Assembly (NCBI RefSeq): GCF_032854445.1
Contig: NC_088297.1
Location: 19,915,127 to 19,979,126, forward strand
Source of the DNA: Liolophura sinensis
Lineage: Eukaryota > Mollusca > Polyplacophora > Chitonida > Chitonidae
Length of the DNA: 64,000 nucleotides
Reading direction: 5' to 3'
The first letter of the stretch is position 1. Each line of letters begins with the position of its first letter. Below are positions 11,300 to 20,930 of this stretch, piece after piece. The notes beneath the pieces were generated by a model. It was not told the DNA's origin, made no database searches, and saw nothing but the letters and a program-made list of their open reading frames with translations. A program made the translations under genes and the position numbers.

Positions 11300-11412
11300 A
11301 TCCCTGAATGTTTTTTAAGATGTTGAACTTAAAACAAAATGCAATCAATAAATTATCTGTAAAGGGTATTTCAATTAACTGAGTGTCACAGACAGATAAT
11401 CGGCATAGATTG
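11300..11412 (+). repeat. Dispersed repeat RZ, plus-strand copy
   Basis: Inverted partner of 3825-3940, sharing TTTCAATTAACTGAGTGTCA and AGATAATCGGCAT. A 64-codon minus-strand frame across it is incidental. Confidence 0.6.
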
Positions 11413-11429
11413 TCGGTTGTTACAGAGTG

Positions 11430-11830
11430 AGCATGTTTTCTGGGTTGAAATCCCATTATCCTGTCATGTACGAAACCCTGTGCTATTGACTGAAATATTT
11501 TTTATTTCGTTTTCAGGGTCATCAAGACTCCAGGAAGCGTTAATGCTCTACTCAGGCTCCCAGTAGGGTGCCCCTGAATTGTCGGTTAAAAGCTGCGCAA
11601 TAAAATCTTTCAACTTCTCTATGGTAATGGTTTTTCCAGCTTTCTGGAAATATTCTTTTGTGTAAATGTCAATCATTATGAGCAAGACAAGGATTTCTGT
11701 CCTTCTCGACGCGTACGTGTGCTTCGTCTTTAATATTTGTCGGGAGTTCGAGCATCTCTTTTATCAAATTTAATTGTTTATTGTCCTCAGAATCGAAGGT
11801 GATTCGGTGAATTATTATCATTTTTCTTTA
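11430..11830 (+). repeat. Duplicated block, pair of 16990-17330
   Basis: Shares an ordered series with 16990-17330: a TTTCAG run, TCATCAAGACTCC / TCATGAAGACCACC, GAAGCGTTAATRYTCTACTC, CAGTAGGGT, GTCAATCATTATGAGCAAGA, and TTGTTTATTGTC. The pattern of pyrimidine run, CAG and a conserved stretch looks like a splice acceptor with an exon, but neither copy keeps an open frame through it, so it is annotated as duplication, not gene. Confidence 0.55.
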
Positions 11831-11990
11831 ACAAAAAACACCTGCGCATCGGACAAAAAGAATGCCCAATGGTACGAAGGTTTTACGTCAGAAATAGCCA
11901 TATGCATGTAGCGTTGTTTTTATATGTTTCAATTTATACCGATAGCTTCATTCTCATTGATGTATGTTATACCTATGTCCCATTTTTTCC

Positions 11991-12572
11991 GCCAATACCT
12001 CTCTCTTGTATTTCTACCATTACTGGTCCCTTGTATTACCACTGCTGCTGGTTCCATGTATTACCGCCTTTACCTGTCTCTTTGTATTACCGCCATTACT
12101 AGTCTCTTGTATTACCACCATTATTGGTTTTTTATTTTACCGCCATTACCTCTCTCGTTTTACCGCCATTACCTCTCTCGTTTTACCGCCATTACCTCTC
12201 TCCTTGCATTACCGCAATCACCTCTCTCCTGTTTTACCGCTGTTACCTGTCTCTTGCATTAAACCACTACTGATCTCTTATATTACGGTGTATTCCGTGT
12301 TTTACCACCATTATTACCGCCGTTAACTCTTGTATTACCGACATTATATCTCTCGTTTTACCGCCATTACGACCCTCTTGTATTACCGCCATTACCGGTC
12401 CCTTGTATTACCGCCGTGATTGGTTCCTTGTTTTACCGCCATTATCTCTCTGTTGTTTTACCGCCATTACCTCTCTTTTGTTTCACCGCCATTATCTCTC
12501 TCTTGTTTTACCACCATTAACTCTCTCTTGTCTAACTGCTATTACCTCTCTCTTGTTTTACCGCCATTGCCG
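11991..12572. repeat. ATTACC minisatellite, 23-27 bp units
   Basis: About two dozen units based on CTCTCTTGTTTTACCGCCATT followed by ACC, with lengths of 23 to 27 bases and substitutions between units. Frames of 112 and 120 codons in overlapping phases all read this array (Leu-Pro/Tyr-Tyr-Arg-His repeats) and are not genes. The variable unit length argues for replication slippage over a long time. Confidence 0.95.
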
Positions 12573-12728
12573 GTACCGATACACTAGCGTAATTAATTCC
12601 ATTTAAACAAAAAATGAGGGCATTCAGAGAAGTGTGCTTAGCCTTTATCCAAAGTAAATGCATAAAATATTATCATATGTTTGAAAAAACTGTATGAAAA
12701 AGAACGGAAGGGATCAAATATAACTTTT

Positions 12729-12945
12729 GTTTGATTGGTGCTTTATGCCGTACTCAATAATATTTCACTTGTATATAGCGGGAGGAAGCCCGGAAGAGAC
12801 TGAGAGAAAGACAGGGATATCCGCAGCGTTGATCTTCCTACTTGTGTCCGGAGAGGAATCTAGCACAGGACTTAAACTCATAGCGATCGTATTGGTAAAG
12901 GTCCTGCGCATTAGACCGCTAACTACAAGGCAGCGGCGGTCCCTC
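12729..12945 (-). repeat. SINE-1-like, inverted, diverged
   Basis: Minus strand: a head with GTAGTTAGCGGTCTAATGCG, a B-box-like GAGTTTAAGTCC, a diverged middle, and a tail with GTGAAATATTATTGAGTACG and GCATAAAGCACCAATCAAA. Head and tail fit SINE-1; the middle differs from the other copies, so this may be a related subfamily. Confidence 0.7.
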
Positions 12946-12949
12946 CCTT

Positions 12950-13355
12950 CTTCTTGAAAACCAACACACACAAGGGAAAAGTATTTAGTGAATCTTAAAA
13001 TCCTGTTAATACAACCTAAATAAGGAAGGGATAGTACACGCAAATCCTATGTAGTGCACAGGTGCTATTACAGTTTGTGAGAGCCACTTGAGCACGCATA
13101 GCAATCATTCCATCTGAACAAAGCTGAGTCTTAATTAAAAAATTAATAAATTAATTTGCTTGGTTCATGGGTCCAGTAGATTGGTCATATCTGAGGATGG
13201 TGTCCTAAGGAGTGCCTAACAGATACCACCGAGATGAAGGGAATGTTTCGGATTAGTAAAACAGTGAGGGAAACGTATTACAAAAAAGAATACTATCTGC
13301 ACAGACTACACATTTTAATACCCCACGTGTAAGTTTCCATTTAAAATAATCTATT
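12950..13355. other. No gene seen
   Basis: No repeat or coding pattern recognised. Confidence 0.5.
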
Positions 13356-13455
13356 TCACAGGTCTGTGCAAAAGATGACAGCACAATTGCTTAAAATCAG
13401 AACATCGGGGACAGTGTGATATAACTGACAAATGGCCACATGTATTACAGGTGAA
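13356..13455 (+). repeat. Short duplication with 10245-10335
   Basis: Matches 10245-10335 with only a handful of differences across about 90 bases, including GACAGTGTGATATAACTGAC. Much less diverged than most repeat pairs here, so it may be a recent copy or conversion. Confidence 0.75.
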
Positions 13456-13459
13456 AGCT

Positions 13460-13855
13460 GCAGTCAGAAGTGGCTTTGTGGAAACGGCCCCTGGGTATTA
13501 CAGTCCCCGCCATGATATGGGTAAAGCACTGCCATTGTAGCGATTTTCAACTTCATCGTTGTAAAATTCTTGGCATTTTTGGATACAACCATTAGGACAC
13601 ATCCCGATGAAAATTCATTTTGTTTTATTCAAGACTACCAAAGTCAGTCAGTATCAACTGTAACCATTTGTGCAAAATGCTGCTGTAGCTTAAGGAGGAA
13701 TGAAGCAGCTTTTAACGTCGATCATTTGTTCTAACAGAGATGCAAATTAGTTTCTTGACTAACGAAAACGTTACCATTTTGCATTAGGTCATTTTGCATA
13801 CAAGTGTCAGCATACATAAATAAAATTCCCCCTTTAGGCTCATAAAGTAGACATC
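13460..13855. other. No gene seen
   Basis: No repeat or coding pattern recognised. Confidence 0.5.
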
Positions 13856-13859
13856 AAAG

Positions 13860-14170
13860 AGAAGCGTGGACATGGCAATTGAGGCTGTCACAATTCCTCC
13901 TCTGAGGCCGAGTCGGACGTGACAAGCACTTGGTTCGCCTCGCAATCGTTTACAGGTAATGGTATGCTGTTTTGCGAGATTAACACCAGCGGCTCCTGTA
14001 GATAGACAAAAGCTTTTTCCCTGCAGCGATCTCATTTTGCCAATCTAAATCACACTCGTATGTATTCTCGCAGAGGCTTGTCTGAGCAAGGGGCCTATTT
14101 CACAGTGGGAACTCCACAGGAAAAAATGTCTACGCCAAATATCACAGAGAAATGACATCGACGTGAAGGA
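13860..14170 (+). repeat. Dispersed repeat family RX
   Basis: Pairs with 18370-18690: both carry AGCGGCTCCTGTAGATAGAC, GCAGCGATCTCATT and GAAATGACATCGACGTGAAG. The minus-strand copy at 840-1190 is older. Segment A' (from about 36090) keeps only the last part (ACATCGACGTGAAGGAG-like). Confidence 0.7.
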
Positions 14171-14174
14171 GAGA

Positions 14175-14385
14175 TTTAATTCACGCCTGGGGAATAATTG
14201 TAGGAAACCCTTCTTAAACATTCATTGATTGAAAAAGATCATTTTACAGAAAATTACGAATTTAAAACAAAGCTAATATATGTGTTCGCGATGATCTCCA
14301 CAAATCAACAAATTACACCGAGAACATGCCAGTTCATTCCAGAATCGTGACTTCATTATAATCTTCACGAAATGGAATATAATTC
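14175..14385. other. No gene seen; left flank of the 81-bp array
   Basis: Only the last 50 bases (AATGGAATATAATTCCAGACG) resemble the R81 left flank found at 15540 (GGGAATACAATATAATTAAA). The rest shows nothing recognisable. Confidence 0.5.
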
Positions 14386-14392
14386 CAGACGT

Positions 14393-15279
14393 ACAACATA
14401 GAGAGTAAAACCACAGCAGCAACAACAGTGTGATAGTTGGCAAATGGTCACACATAACTGGTGAAATATGACTACAACATAGAGAGTAAAACCATGGCAG
14501 CAACGACAGTGTGATAGTTGGCAAATGATCACACATAACTAGTGAAATATGACTACAACATAGAGAGTAAAACAATGGCAGCAACGACAGTGTGATAGTT
14601 GGCAAATGGTCACACATAACTGGTGAAATATGACTACAACATAGAGAGTAAAACCATGGCAGCAACGACAGTGTGATAGTTGGCAAATGGTCACACATAA
14701 CTGGTGAAATATGACTACAACATAGAGAGTAAAACCATGGCAGCAACGACAGTGTGATAGTTGGCAAATGGTCACACATAACTGGTGAAATATGACTACA
14801 ACATAGAGAGTAAAACCACAGCAGCAACGACAGTGTGATAGTTGGCAAATGGTCACACATAACTCGTGAAATATGACTACAGCACAGAGTAAAACAATGG
14901 CAGCAACGACAGTGTGATAGTTGGCAAATGGTCACACATAACTGGTGAAATATGACTACAACATAGAGAGTAAAACCACAGCAGCAACGACAGTGTGATA
15001 GTTGGCAAATGGTCACACATAACTGGTGAAATATGACTACAACATAGAGAGTAAAACCACAGCAGCAACGACAGTGTGATAGTTGGCAAATGGTCACACA
15101 TAACTCGTGAAATATGACTACAGCACAGAGTAAAACCACAGCAGCAACGACAGTGTGATAGCTGGCAAATGGTCGAACATAACTGGTGAAATATGACTAC
15201 AACATAGAGAGTAAAACCACAGCAGCAACGACAGTGTGATAGTTGGCAAATGGTCACATATAACCGGAGAAATACGACC
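14393..15279 (+). repeat. 81-bp tandem array, 11 units, inside R81
   Basis: Units begin ACAACATAGAGAGTAAAACC at 14393, 14474, 14555, 14636, 14717, 14798, 14879, 14958, 15039, 15120 and 15199. The period is 81, except two 79-bp units (starting 14879 and 15120) that share the same variant start ACAGCACAGAGT. That shared variant shows unequal copying of a multi-unit block. Each unit holds the R81 core with GTGTGATAGTTGGCAAATGG flanked by TCACACA. As 81 is a multiple of three, minus-strand frames stay open (288, 126 and 105 codons with a 27-residue repeat); I regard these as by-products. Confidence 0.97.
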
Positions 15280-15540
15280 TCTTGTCAATTTCCCTCAGTC
15301 AGAGTTTTATTCGAACTGTTCATGTCAATAGTAGCGAAGCAGTCGCCTCCTAGCCCCATGGTTTAAGCAGAGTTAGGTTAAAAAACCGCAGTGATGCTAA
15401 TTGCAATGTATTAGATGTCACTGGTTTAGAATGGCTCAAAATGCTGGGTTGTCATCATATTTAACATACGATCCCATTAAAGCAAAGGGATCAGGTCTCT
15501 GGGGTGCTTAGTCCACCAGCAGGATTCTGGTTTATGCGGG
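15280..15540 (+). repeat. R81 right part, after the array
   Basis: Continues the R81 consensus from the last array unit: GACCTCTTGTCAATTTCCCT, ATTCGAACTGTTCATGT, AGATGTCACTGGTTTAGAAT, GGTTGTCATCATATTTAACA, GTGCTTAGTCCACCAGCAGG. The array is thus embedded in one copy of the element, not flanking it. Confidence 0.85.
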
Positions 15541-15700
15541 AATACAATATAATTAAAGACGTACAACATACAGTGTAAAACCACAGCAGCGACGACAGTG
15601 TGATAGCTGGCAAATGGTCACATTTAACCGGTCAAACACGCCCTCTTGTCAGTTTACCTCAGTCAGATTTTTATTCTAACTGTTCATGTAAATGTATAAT
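15541..15700 (+). repeat. R81 left part, single-unit copy
   Basis: Starts GGGAATACAATATAATTAAA then GACGTACAACATACAGTGTA, one core (CAGCGACGACAGTGTGATAG), and the downstream CCTCTTGTCAGTTTACCTCA. It has a single core, which shows the unexpanded state next to the 11-unit array. Confidence 0.85.
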
Positions 15701-15814
15701 TAAAAGCAATTTACACGCCCCCTAAAGAAGCTCAGAATAATTTTCAGGCTTATATAATGTAAAACCTCCAAACAGACATTCGTATACCAGCCGCCAACCA
15801 ATTTGCGTGTTCTT

Positions 15815-15960
15815 TGTCAATAATCGCAAGACCAATTCCCAAAACGACGTTTAACACATACCACCTAAGAAAGTATATAAACTATGAAATTAGGACGGAA
15901 TCTTGCGAAGAGAATCAAACAAATCCTTTGAGATACTTTGAGAAGCCCACCAGCAGAATC
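15815..15960 (+). repeat. Dispersed repeat family RY
   Basis: Shares TCAATAATCGCAAGACCAAT, ACGACGTTTAACACATACCA and GGACGGAATCTTGCGAAGAG with 16800-17040, 27475-27720 and, inverted, 37240-37495. The family is AT-rich and non-coding in all four copies. Confidence 0.65.
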
Positions 15961-15986
15961 CTGGTTTATTCGAGAATGCAATATAG

Positions 15987-16058
15987 AAAACTTACAACAT
16001 GGAGAAAACTTACAACATGGAGAAAACTTACAACATGGAGAAAACTTACAATCCAGAG
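15987..16058 (+). repeat. 18-bp tandem repeat, 4 units
   Basis: Units AAAACTTACAACATGGAG at 15987, 16005, 16023 and (variant) 16041. The array follows CCACCAGCAGAATCCTGGTT and GAGAATGCAATAT, the same left flank that precedes the R81 core at 15540, so this is another R81-related flank in which a short piece was amplified. Confidence 0.95.
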
Positions 16059-16089
16059 AACCAACTTTTACAAGTTGTTGAAATTTTAA

Positions 16090-16795
16090 ACCAACTGTTT
16101 TACAACATCATGTTGCCCACGAACCAAGATGCCAGAAGAAACTTTCAACTCATTGCTTACTGAAACATGAGGGCAAAGTAAATATATTAATAGATCAGCT
16201 GAGGAAATACGTTATTCTTAATTAAGTGCTGAAACATGTCACAAAAGTCACAAAATATACAGATTTTCAGAATATCCACTAGCATCGGGCAAAATAGTCA
16301 GAATGAAACTCCGAGGAACATTTTCATTACTTATATTATTTATTTATATTATATTATATTATATTTATTTAGTATTTTGATAACACAACTTGCTACTGTT
16401 TATAGAAGTTTTGGCTGTGAAATGTAAAAACCCTAAGGTGAATCACGGGATGCAAAGAAGCAAACATTTGTTCGAGGTTAGGTGAATGTTGATTGCCTAC
16501 TGCTGTTGTTCTGATATACTGAACAAAAAGAAACTTATATGTGTTAACGATAAGAAAAATCCAGAGCTTAATAGTTCAAAATATCTAAAGATGTCAAAAT
16601 ACTGAAATAAAAACAATATTTATTTTAGATTCCGTGAATTTTCTGAAGTAAAAAGATGGAATAAGGAGGAAGGGAAATGGGTAGATTTGAATGAATGAAC
16701 TGAAATCTCGTCATATCGTGGCGAGAAGATGTTTAAAGCTAGATTTTTTGAGTTTTTTCGATGTGATTATGAACATTATAAAATGTCATTCAGCT
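16090..16795. other. No gene seen; ATATT-rich run
   Basis: A short (TATAT/TTATA) low-complexity run lies at about 16332-16372. Nothing else recognised. Confidence 0.5.
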
Positions 16796-16799
16796 AAAA

Positions 16800-17040
16800 T
16801 AACGCCAACGTCAGGTAATTACACCAAAGATACTTAGAAAGTATATGAAATACGAAAATAGAACGGAATCATGCAAAGAGAAGCAGTGAACAGTTTTCAG
16901 GGATGTTCGAAAGACGCAAGGTATGCTCCAGGCGATCGAATGAAATCTTTATTTAAATCATGTACCATGCTAGAGTATCACTTGTCGATAACAAAATGTG
17001 TATCTCAGAGCCACTTTGATTGCAACTGTTTATATATCCA
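16800..17040 (+). repeat. Dispersed repeat family RY
   Basis: Matches the minus strand of 37240-37495, including GTACCATGCTAGAGTATCAC / GGACCATGCTAGTATATAAG, TTGTCGATAA and CACTTTGATTGCAACTG. A 69-codon frame at 16871-17080 and one at 37097-37384 (minus) align in translation over about 35 residues, but 27598 reads the same block in another frame, which argues against coding. Confidence 0.65.
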
Positions 17041-17330
17041 ACGCCGGGATCTAATTCTGATAGGAATCCTATCCTATTGACTAAAATTCCTTTTTTTCAG
17101 AATCATGAAGACCACCTGAAGCGTTAATATTCTACTCAACTTGTCAGTAGGGTTTCCGCAAATGAAAAGAAATTATTGAGCATCTTTACCGTGATGTTTT
17201 TACAATTTTTTTGGCCATGTCAGTCAATATGAACAAGACGGGTACATGTTTTTTTCATCTTCAGCGTGTACTTGCAGTTTGAGTACCTCTGTCATTAATT
17301 TTCGGTTGTTTATTGTCGTTTGAAGCCCTT
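17041..17330 (+). repeat. Duplicated block, pair of 11430-11830
   Basis: Partner of the block at 11.4-11.8 kb, with TTTTTTTCAGAATCATGAAG, CCTGAAGCGTTAATATTCTA and GTCAATATGAACAAGAC. About 110 bases shorter through deletions. Confidence 0.55.
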
Positions 17331-17334
17331 GGGA

Positions 17335-17980
17335 TTCCATGGAACATTATCCAATCCACTCTATCTTGTTATGCTAATCAGTCGACATCACCGACAAAGA
17401 AGCGACCCCATGTGCTACCTTACATTATCCATATCAGATTGTGTTGATGTATGTTTCTTTCTGCTGGTCGATATCGTTCTGACAATTTTTTGGTTCTTCC
17501 TAACTATTGATCCCTTTAACGACATTACTGGCCCCTTGGATTGGACCTTGCAATGGATCTTCAAAATACAAAGATACATCCATCTAGGGCTTATCGATAC
17601 ACCAACGGGTTTTTTCCCACATATATAAAAAGACGTCGACACGCCAAGAAGTTTAGTGAATGTTTATCACAAGTAAATTTTTGAAATATTGTCTAATATG
17701 TGAAAGAGACATTCCATGGAAAGGATAAAAAGAATCAATCGGCCTTTGAAGACACACATTACGAAAGAAGACAGTCAGTAAACATCTGAAGGCTGTTGCA
17801 ACCTTTGTAAGATAGGGGTTGTACACGCAGGTCCGGTGTGCTCAACACCTTTAGTTTGTGACAGTTGCTTGAACGTAGCCAAGCGATGGGTTGAGGAGCA
17901 TGTAATTTTCTACTTTCTAAACAGTTACAGGAACTATTTCAATAAAGCACGACATGACGGGGTAAATTCGCAAGAAGGTG
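17335..17980. other. No gene seen
   Basis: A 102-codon plus-strand frame (17320-17628) has hydrophobic stretches but no recognisable family, and no partner copy supports it as coding. No repeat recognised. Confidence 0.45.
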
Positions 17981-17984
17981 TTAT

Positions 17985-18250
17985 TCGCCCGCCACGTGCT
18001 ACCATTTGCCAACTATCGGACTGTTGCACGACAGTCGTAAAAAGTTTTGGTTTTACTTTTTATCCTGTAAGTCTTTTATTATATTTTATTTATTTCTAAT
18101 TATTCAGCCTGGACAAAGCTGACGGTCAGAGAAATATGTGGGGGGTGCGTGCATGCGTATCTACATTGTCTACATGACTTGTCATCGCATTTAACATACA
18201 GTATCCTTAAAACAATGCAAAGTTACAGGCTATAGCCCTCACATTCTCTA
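17985..18250 (-). repeat. R81 fragment, inverted
   Basis: Minus strand shows CAGTCCGATAGTTGGCAAAT, the R81 core, with the conserved GGTAGCACGTGG following. The remainder is strongly diverged. Confidence 0.45.
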
Positions 18251-18275
18251 AGAAACGTAATCTCATACACTACAT

Positions 18276-18366
18276 GTGGCATTAGCATGTAGTGGCATTA
18301 GCATGTAGTGGCATTAACATGCTGTGGCATTAACATGCTGTGGCATTAGCATGTAGTGGCATTAGC
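18276..18366 (+). repeat. 16-bp minisatellite, 5.7 units
   Basis: Unit GTGGCATTAGCATGTA repeats at 18276, 18292, 18308, 18324, 18340 and 18356 with few substitutions (AGCATGTA versus AACATGCT). Confidence 0.97.
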
Positions 18367-18369
18367 AGA

Positions 18370-18690
18370 CTTCAAAGCGGAACGCCAATAAGGGAATCCA
18401 GACCGTCACGTTTCCACTCGTATGATTGCATTATTTAAGGCTGAACTCGGGGTGACAAGCTATTCGTTCGTCTCGCTTACGCCTGACGAATGTTGTTTTG
18501 TGGGATTAAGAACAGCGGCTCCTGTAGATAGACAAAAGCTTTTTTGCAGCGATCTCATTGGTGCCAATCTAAATCAGACCTTAATACGTTCTTTTGAAGT
18601 TTGTCTGGGCCAAAGGGCTAATTCCCTTTGAAACTACAAGGGAAAATCGTTTGTACCACACATAGCGAAATGACATCGACGTGAAGGAGA
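18370..18690 (+). repeat. Dispersed repeat family RX
   Basis: Closest partner is 13860-14170 (shared AGCGGCTCCTGTAGATAGAC and GCAGCGATCTCATT). It leads directly into segment A. Confidence 0.7.
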
Positions 18691-19423
18691 CATTCTCTAT
18701 AACCCCCTTCTAATTAAATTAGACCCCCAGTGTTATTATGGGAAACCTGTTTTAATTGCAGATTTGGTAATAAAACAAAATGTCATATTCAGTAAAGTTA
18801 GGCACCATAGATTGGATACCGCAATAATAGTAGCCAAATTTATGCCTATAAATCGTCGAAGTACTCTGACGCACGTGAAATAAGCACCGCGAAAAAGCGA
18901 CCATTTTAGAGTCACAGTGCCTGTAACTCTCGGGGATTGAGCGTTCAGAATAATTTTAAGTTCTATGAATTGATATCACTTTGGCTGACTGGCTCGCTTA
19001 GATAAAGCATTGCATACGCCTTACAGCGCATGCTCCGCTCTCTGCTTTCGCTTTATAACATTGCCACCACTAGCAAAGTCTGTACAGAAATCTTAAACAA
19101 CGCCGGTATCACTGGGGCCAGGGTGATGAGACAGGAAGCGATGTCACCAAACACAAACAATTTGTCTAAATGCTTTCTTCTGTTCATACTTGAGAAACAT
19201 CCATTTGCTTTCTCTAAAGTATGCACATCATGAATTGTGAAACCTGAAATCACAATTTTGATAAATGCTGATAACATAGACCCGCGCAAAGACACCGATG
19301 GTGAGGCGAAGCTTAAACAGGGCTACGTGCGTTGTACAAGTTCCAAAGGTCAAGCTTGCCTGGTGATGGCAGTGATGTAGGGGTATGAAAGCATCGTCAT
19401 CAAACACAAACATCAGTTCAGTT

Positions 19424-19640
19424 CAGAATGTGTCTGGTAAGGTTAGAATTTGTCAATACCGAATGAGTCAGTTTACCTCAGAATGTGTCTGGTCAGGCTG
19501 GAATGTGTCTGGACAAGCACCGGATGTGTCATCTCAGTTCAGAATGTGTCTGGTAACGTTAGAGAGTGTCTGGCAAACACCTGCTGCGTAAGTTCAGTTT
19601 ACAATGTGTCTGGATAGGTTAGAGCGTGACTATAGGTACT
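19424..19640 (+). repeat. ~60-bp tandem repeat (CAGAATGTGTCTGGT)
   Basis: Units start with CAGAATGTGTCTGGT at 19424, 19479 and 19540, with a variant at 19600, giving spacings of 55, 61 and 60. Sub-blocks GCACCGGATGTGTCA and GGTTAGAGCGTG alternate. The array is present at the equivalent place in A' (37535-37745) with a different sub-block order. Confidence 0.85.
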
Positions 19641-20689
19641 GTGTGGGATGAGTTCAAAGTGTATGTTGTAAAAATATTTCCGCAAGATTCTGACACAGGA
19701 CAAGTAACAAGAGATTAGCACCGCATTGGTGCGGCTTTTGGGGATGGGTATTTGAAGAAATGTGTGGCTAGCTGTTAAAGGGAAACAAAATCGATTCTAA
19801 ATGGCTGAAATGAGAGACAGACAGGCCCAGTTTATGCTTAACCTTTGCTGAATTTTTGGTATGGTAGATTTGTTCAATCGTGACCAGGACTGAAGAGTTT
19901 AACACAGTTAGCCCAATCTCCACTGTCAGCCAATCAGCGTCGATTCTTTATCCTTTTAAACCGAATTTTGGGTAAGGCAGTTTTATTCAAGCGTGAAAAA
20001 AGGCTGAAGAGTTTAACCCAGGAATTCCTGTCAACTGTGAGCCAATCAGCGTTGATTCTGCATCCGTTTGATGAATATCAATGCCTCAGTTTCATTACAT
20101 ATAATGTAGTTTGTTACAGTGCTTCGGTGGCTGATGTGTTACATTTATACGTAAAGAGTGAGATGATTAAAGCGACACGGTATTATTAGAACAGTTAATT
20201 TGGTTTCAAATCGACGCCTTAAACAGGGCAAATCGTGCTCACTATATTCACATGAATGTAAACGCAGTAAATCCTTTGGCAGGAATAATAATGAGAGCTT
20301 CCAATGTTACCCATCATATGATTCAGTGCCTTCTGATGGCATTTCAAATCTAGGCGTACAAATGCCATATCGACTTCATTATATAGCGAATAAACGAAAG
20401 CCTCGTCCCTGCTCTAAGGTAAAATGTGGGGATGGTTGCGGTATTGTATAGTACTTCAGTCAAAAGTCATGACAGATCCTGTAGGGAGCAGATTATGAAT
20501 TATTATTTGTAGGCTACAGCAGCGGATGACTGTCATCGGTTATGAAGCAGGTTATACAATAGTGTTTACTGCCTTTATAATTTGAACGTATGCGAAAGAT
20601 ACGGACATATGTATTTATGTTTAAAGCGCTTCAGATACAAGCTGTAGAGTCGATCAGTCTGTTTTTGTGCATCAATTATATATCGGTAG

Positions 20690-20930
20690 ATCAGACGTGA
20701 CAATAGTATTTAATGTTGAATGTGATGATCAGAAACCCTTTGAGTAATTCTAAATTACTGACATCATATCAAATGTAATCAACATTACTGTACTTTTGTA
20801 CTTAATTCTGATGAGCCATGTGATTTGGGCGTGTGATTTGCTACAGTTTAAGCATTTACGTGAAGAGTTAGAGGAAAACCATACCTGAGATAATATGACA
20901 AGAGGCCGTTTTTAGCTGGACCATGTGCCA
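20690..20930 (-). repeat. R81 right part, inverted
   Basis: Minus strand: CGGCCTCTTGTCATATTATC, CTCTTCACGTAAATGCTTAA, GTAGCAAATCACACGCCC, GTCAGTAATTTAGAATTACT, GATCATCACATTCAACATT. This is the R81 region downstream of the core; the core itself is missing. Confidence 0.7.

Noticed and set aside
11924-12326. Frames of 112 and 120 codons in different phases
   Set aside because: Both read the ATTACC minisatellite; overlapping open frames in a tandem repeat are expected.
14273-15139. 288-codon minus-strand frame, the longest in the window
   Set aside because: It is a 27-residue repeat read from the 81-bp minisatellite; other frames of the array are also open, and no domain is recognisable.
16871-17080. 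69-codon frame whose translation resembles the minus-strand frame at 37097-37384
   Set aside because: Both are copies of repeat RY; another copy at 27598 reads in a different frame, so the likeness reflects nucleotide similarity.
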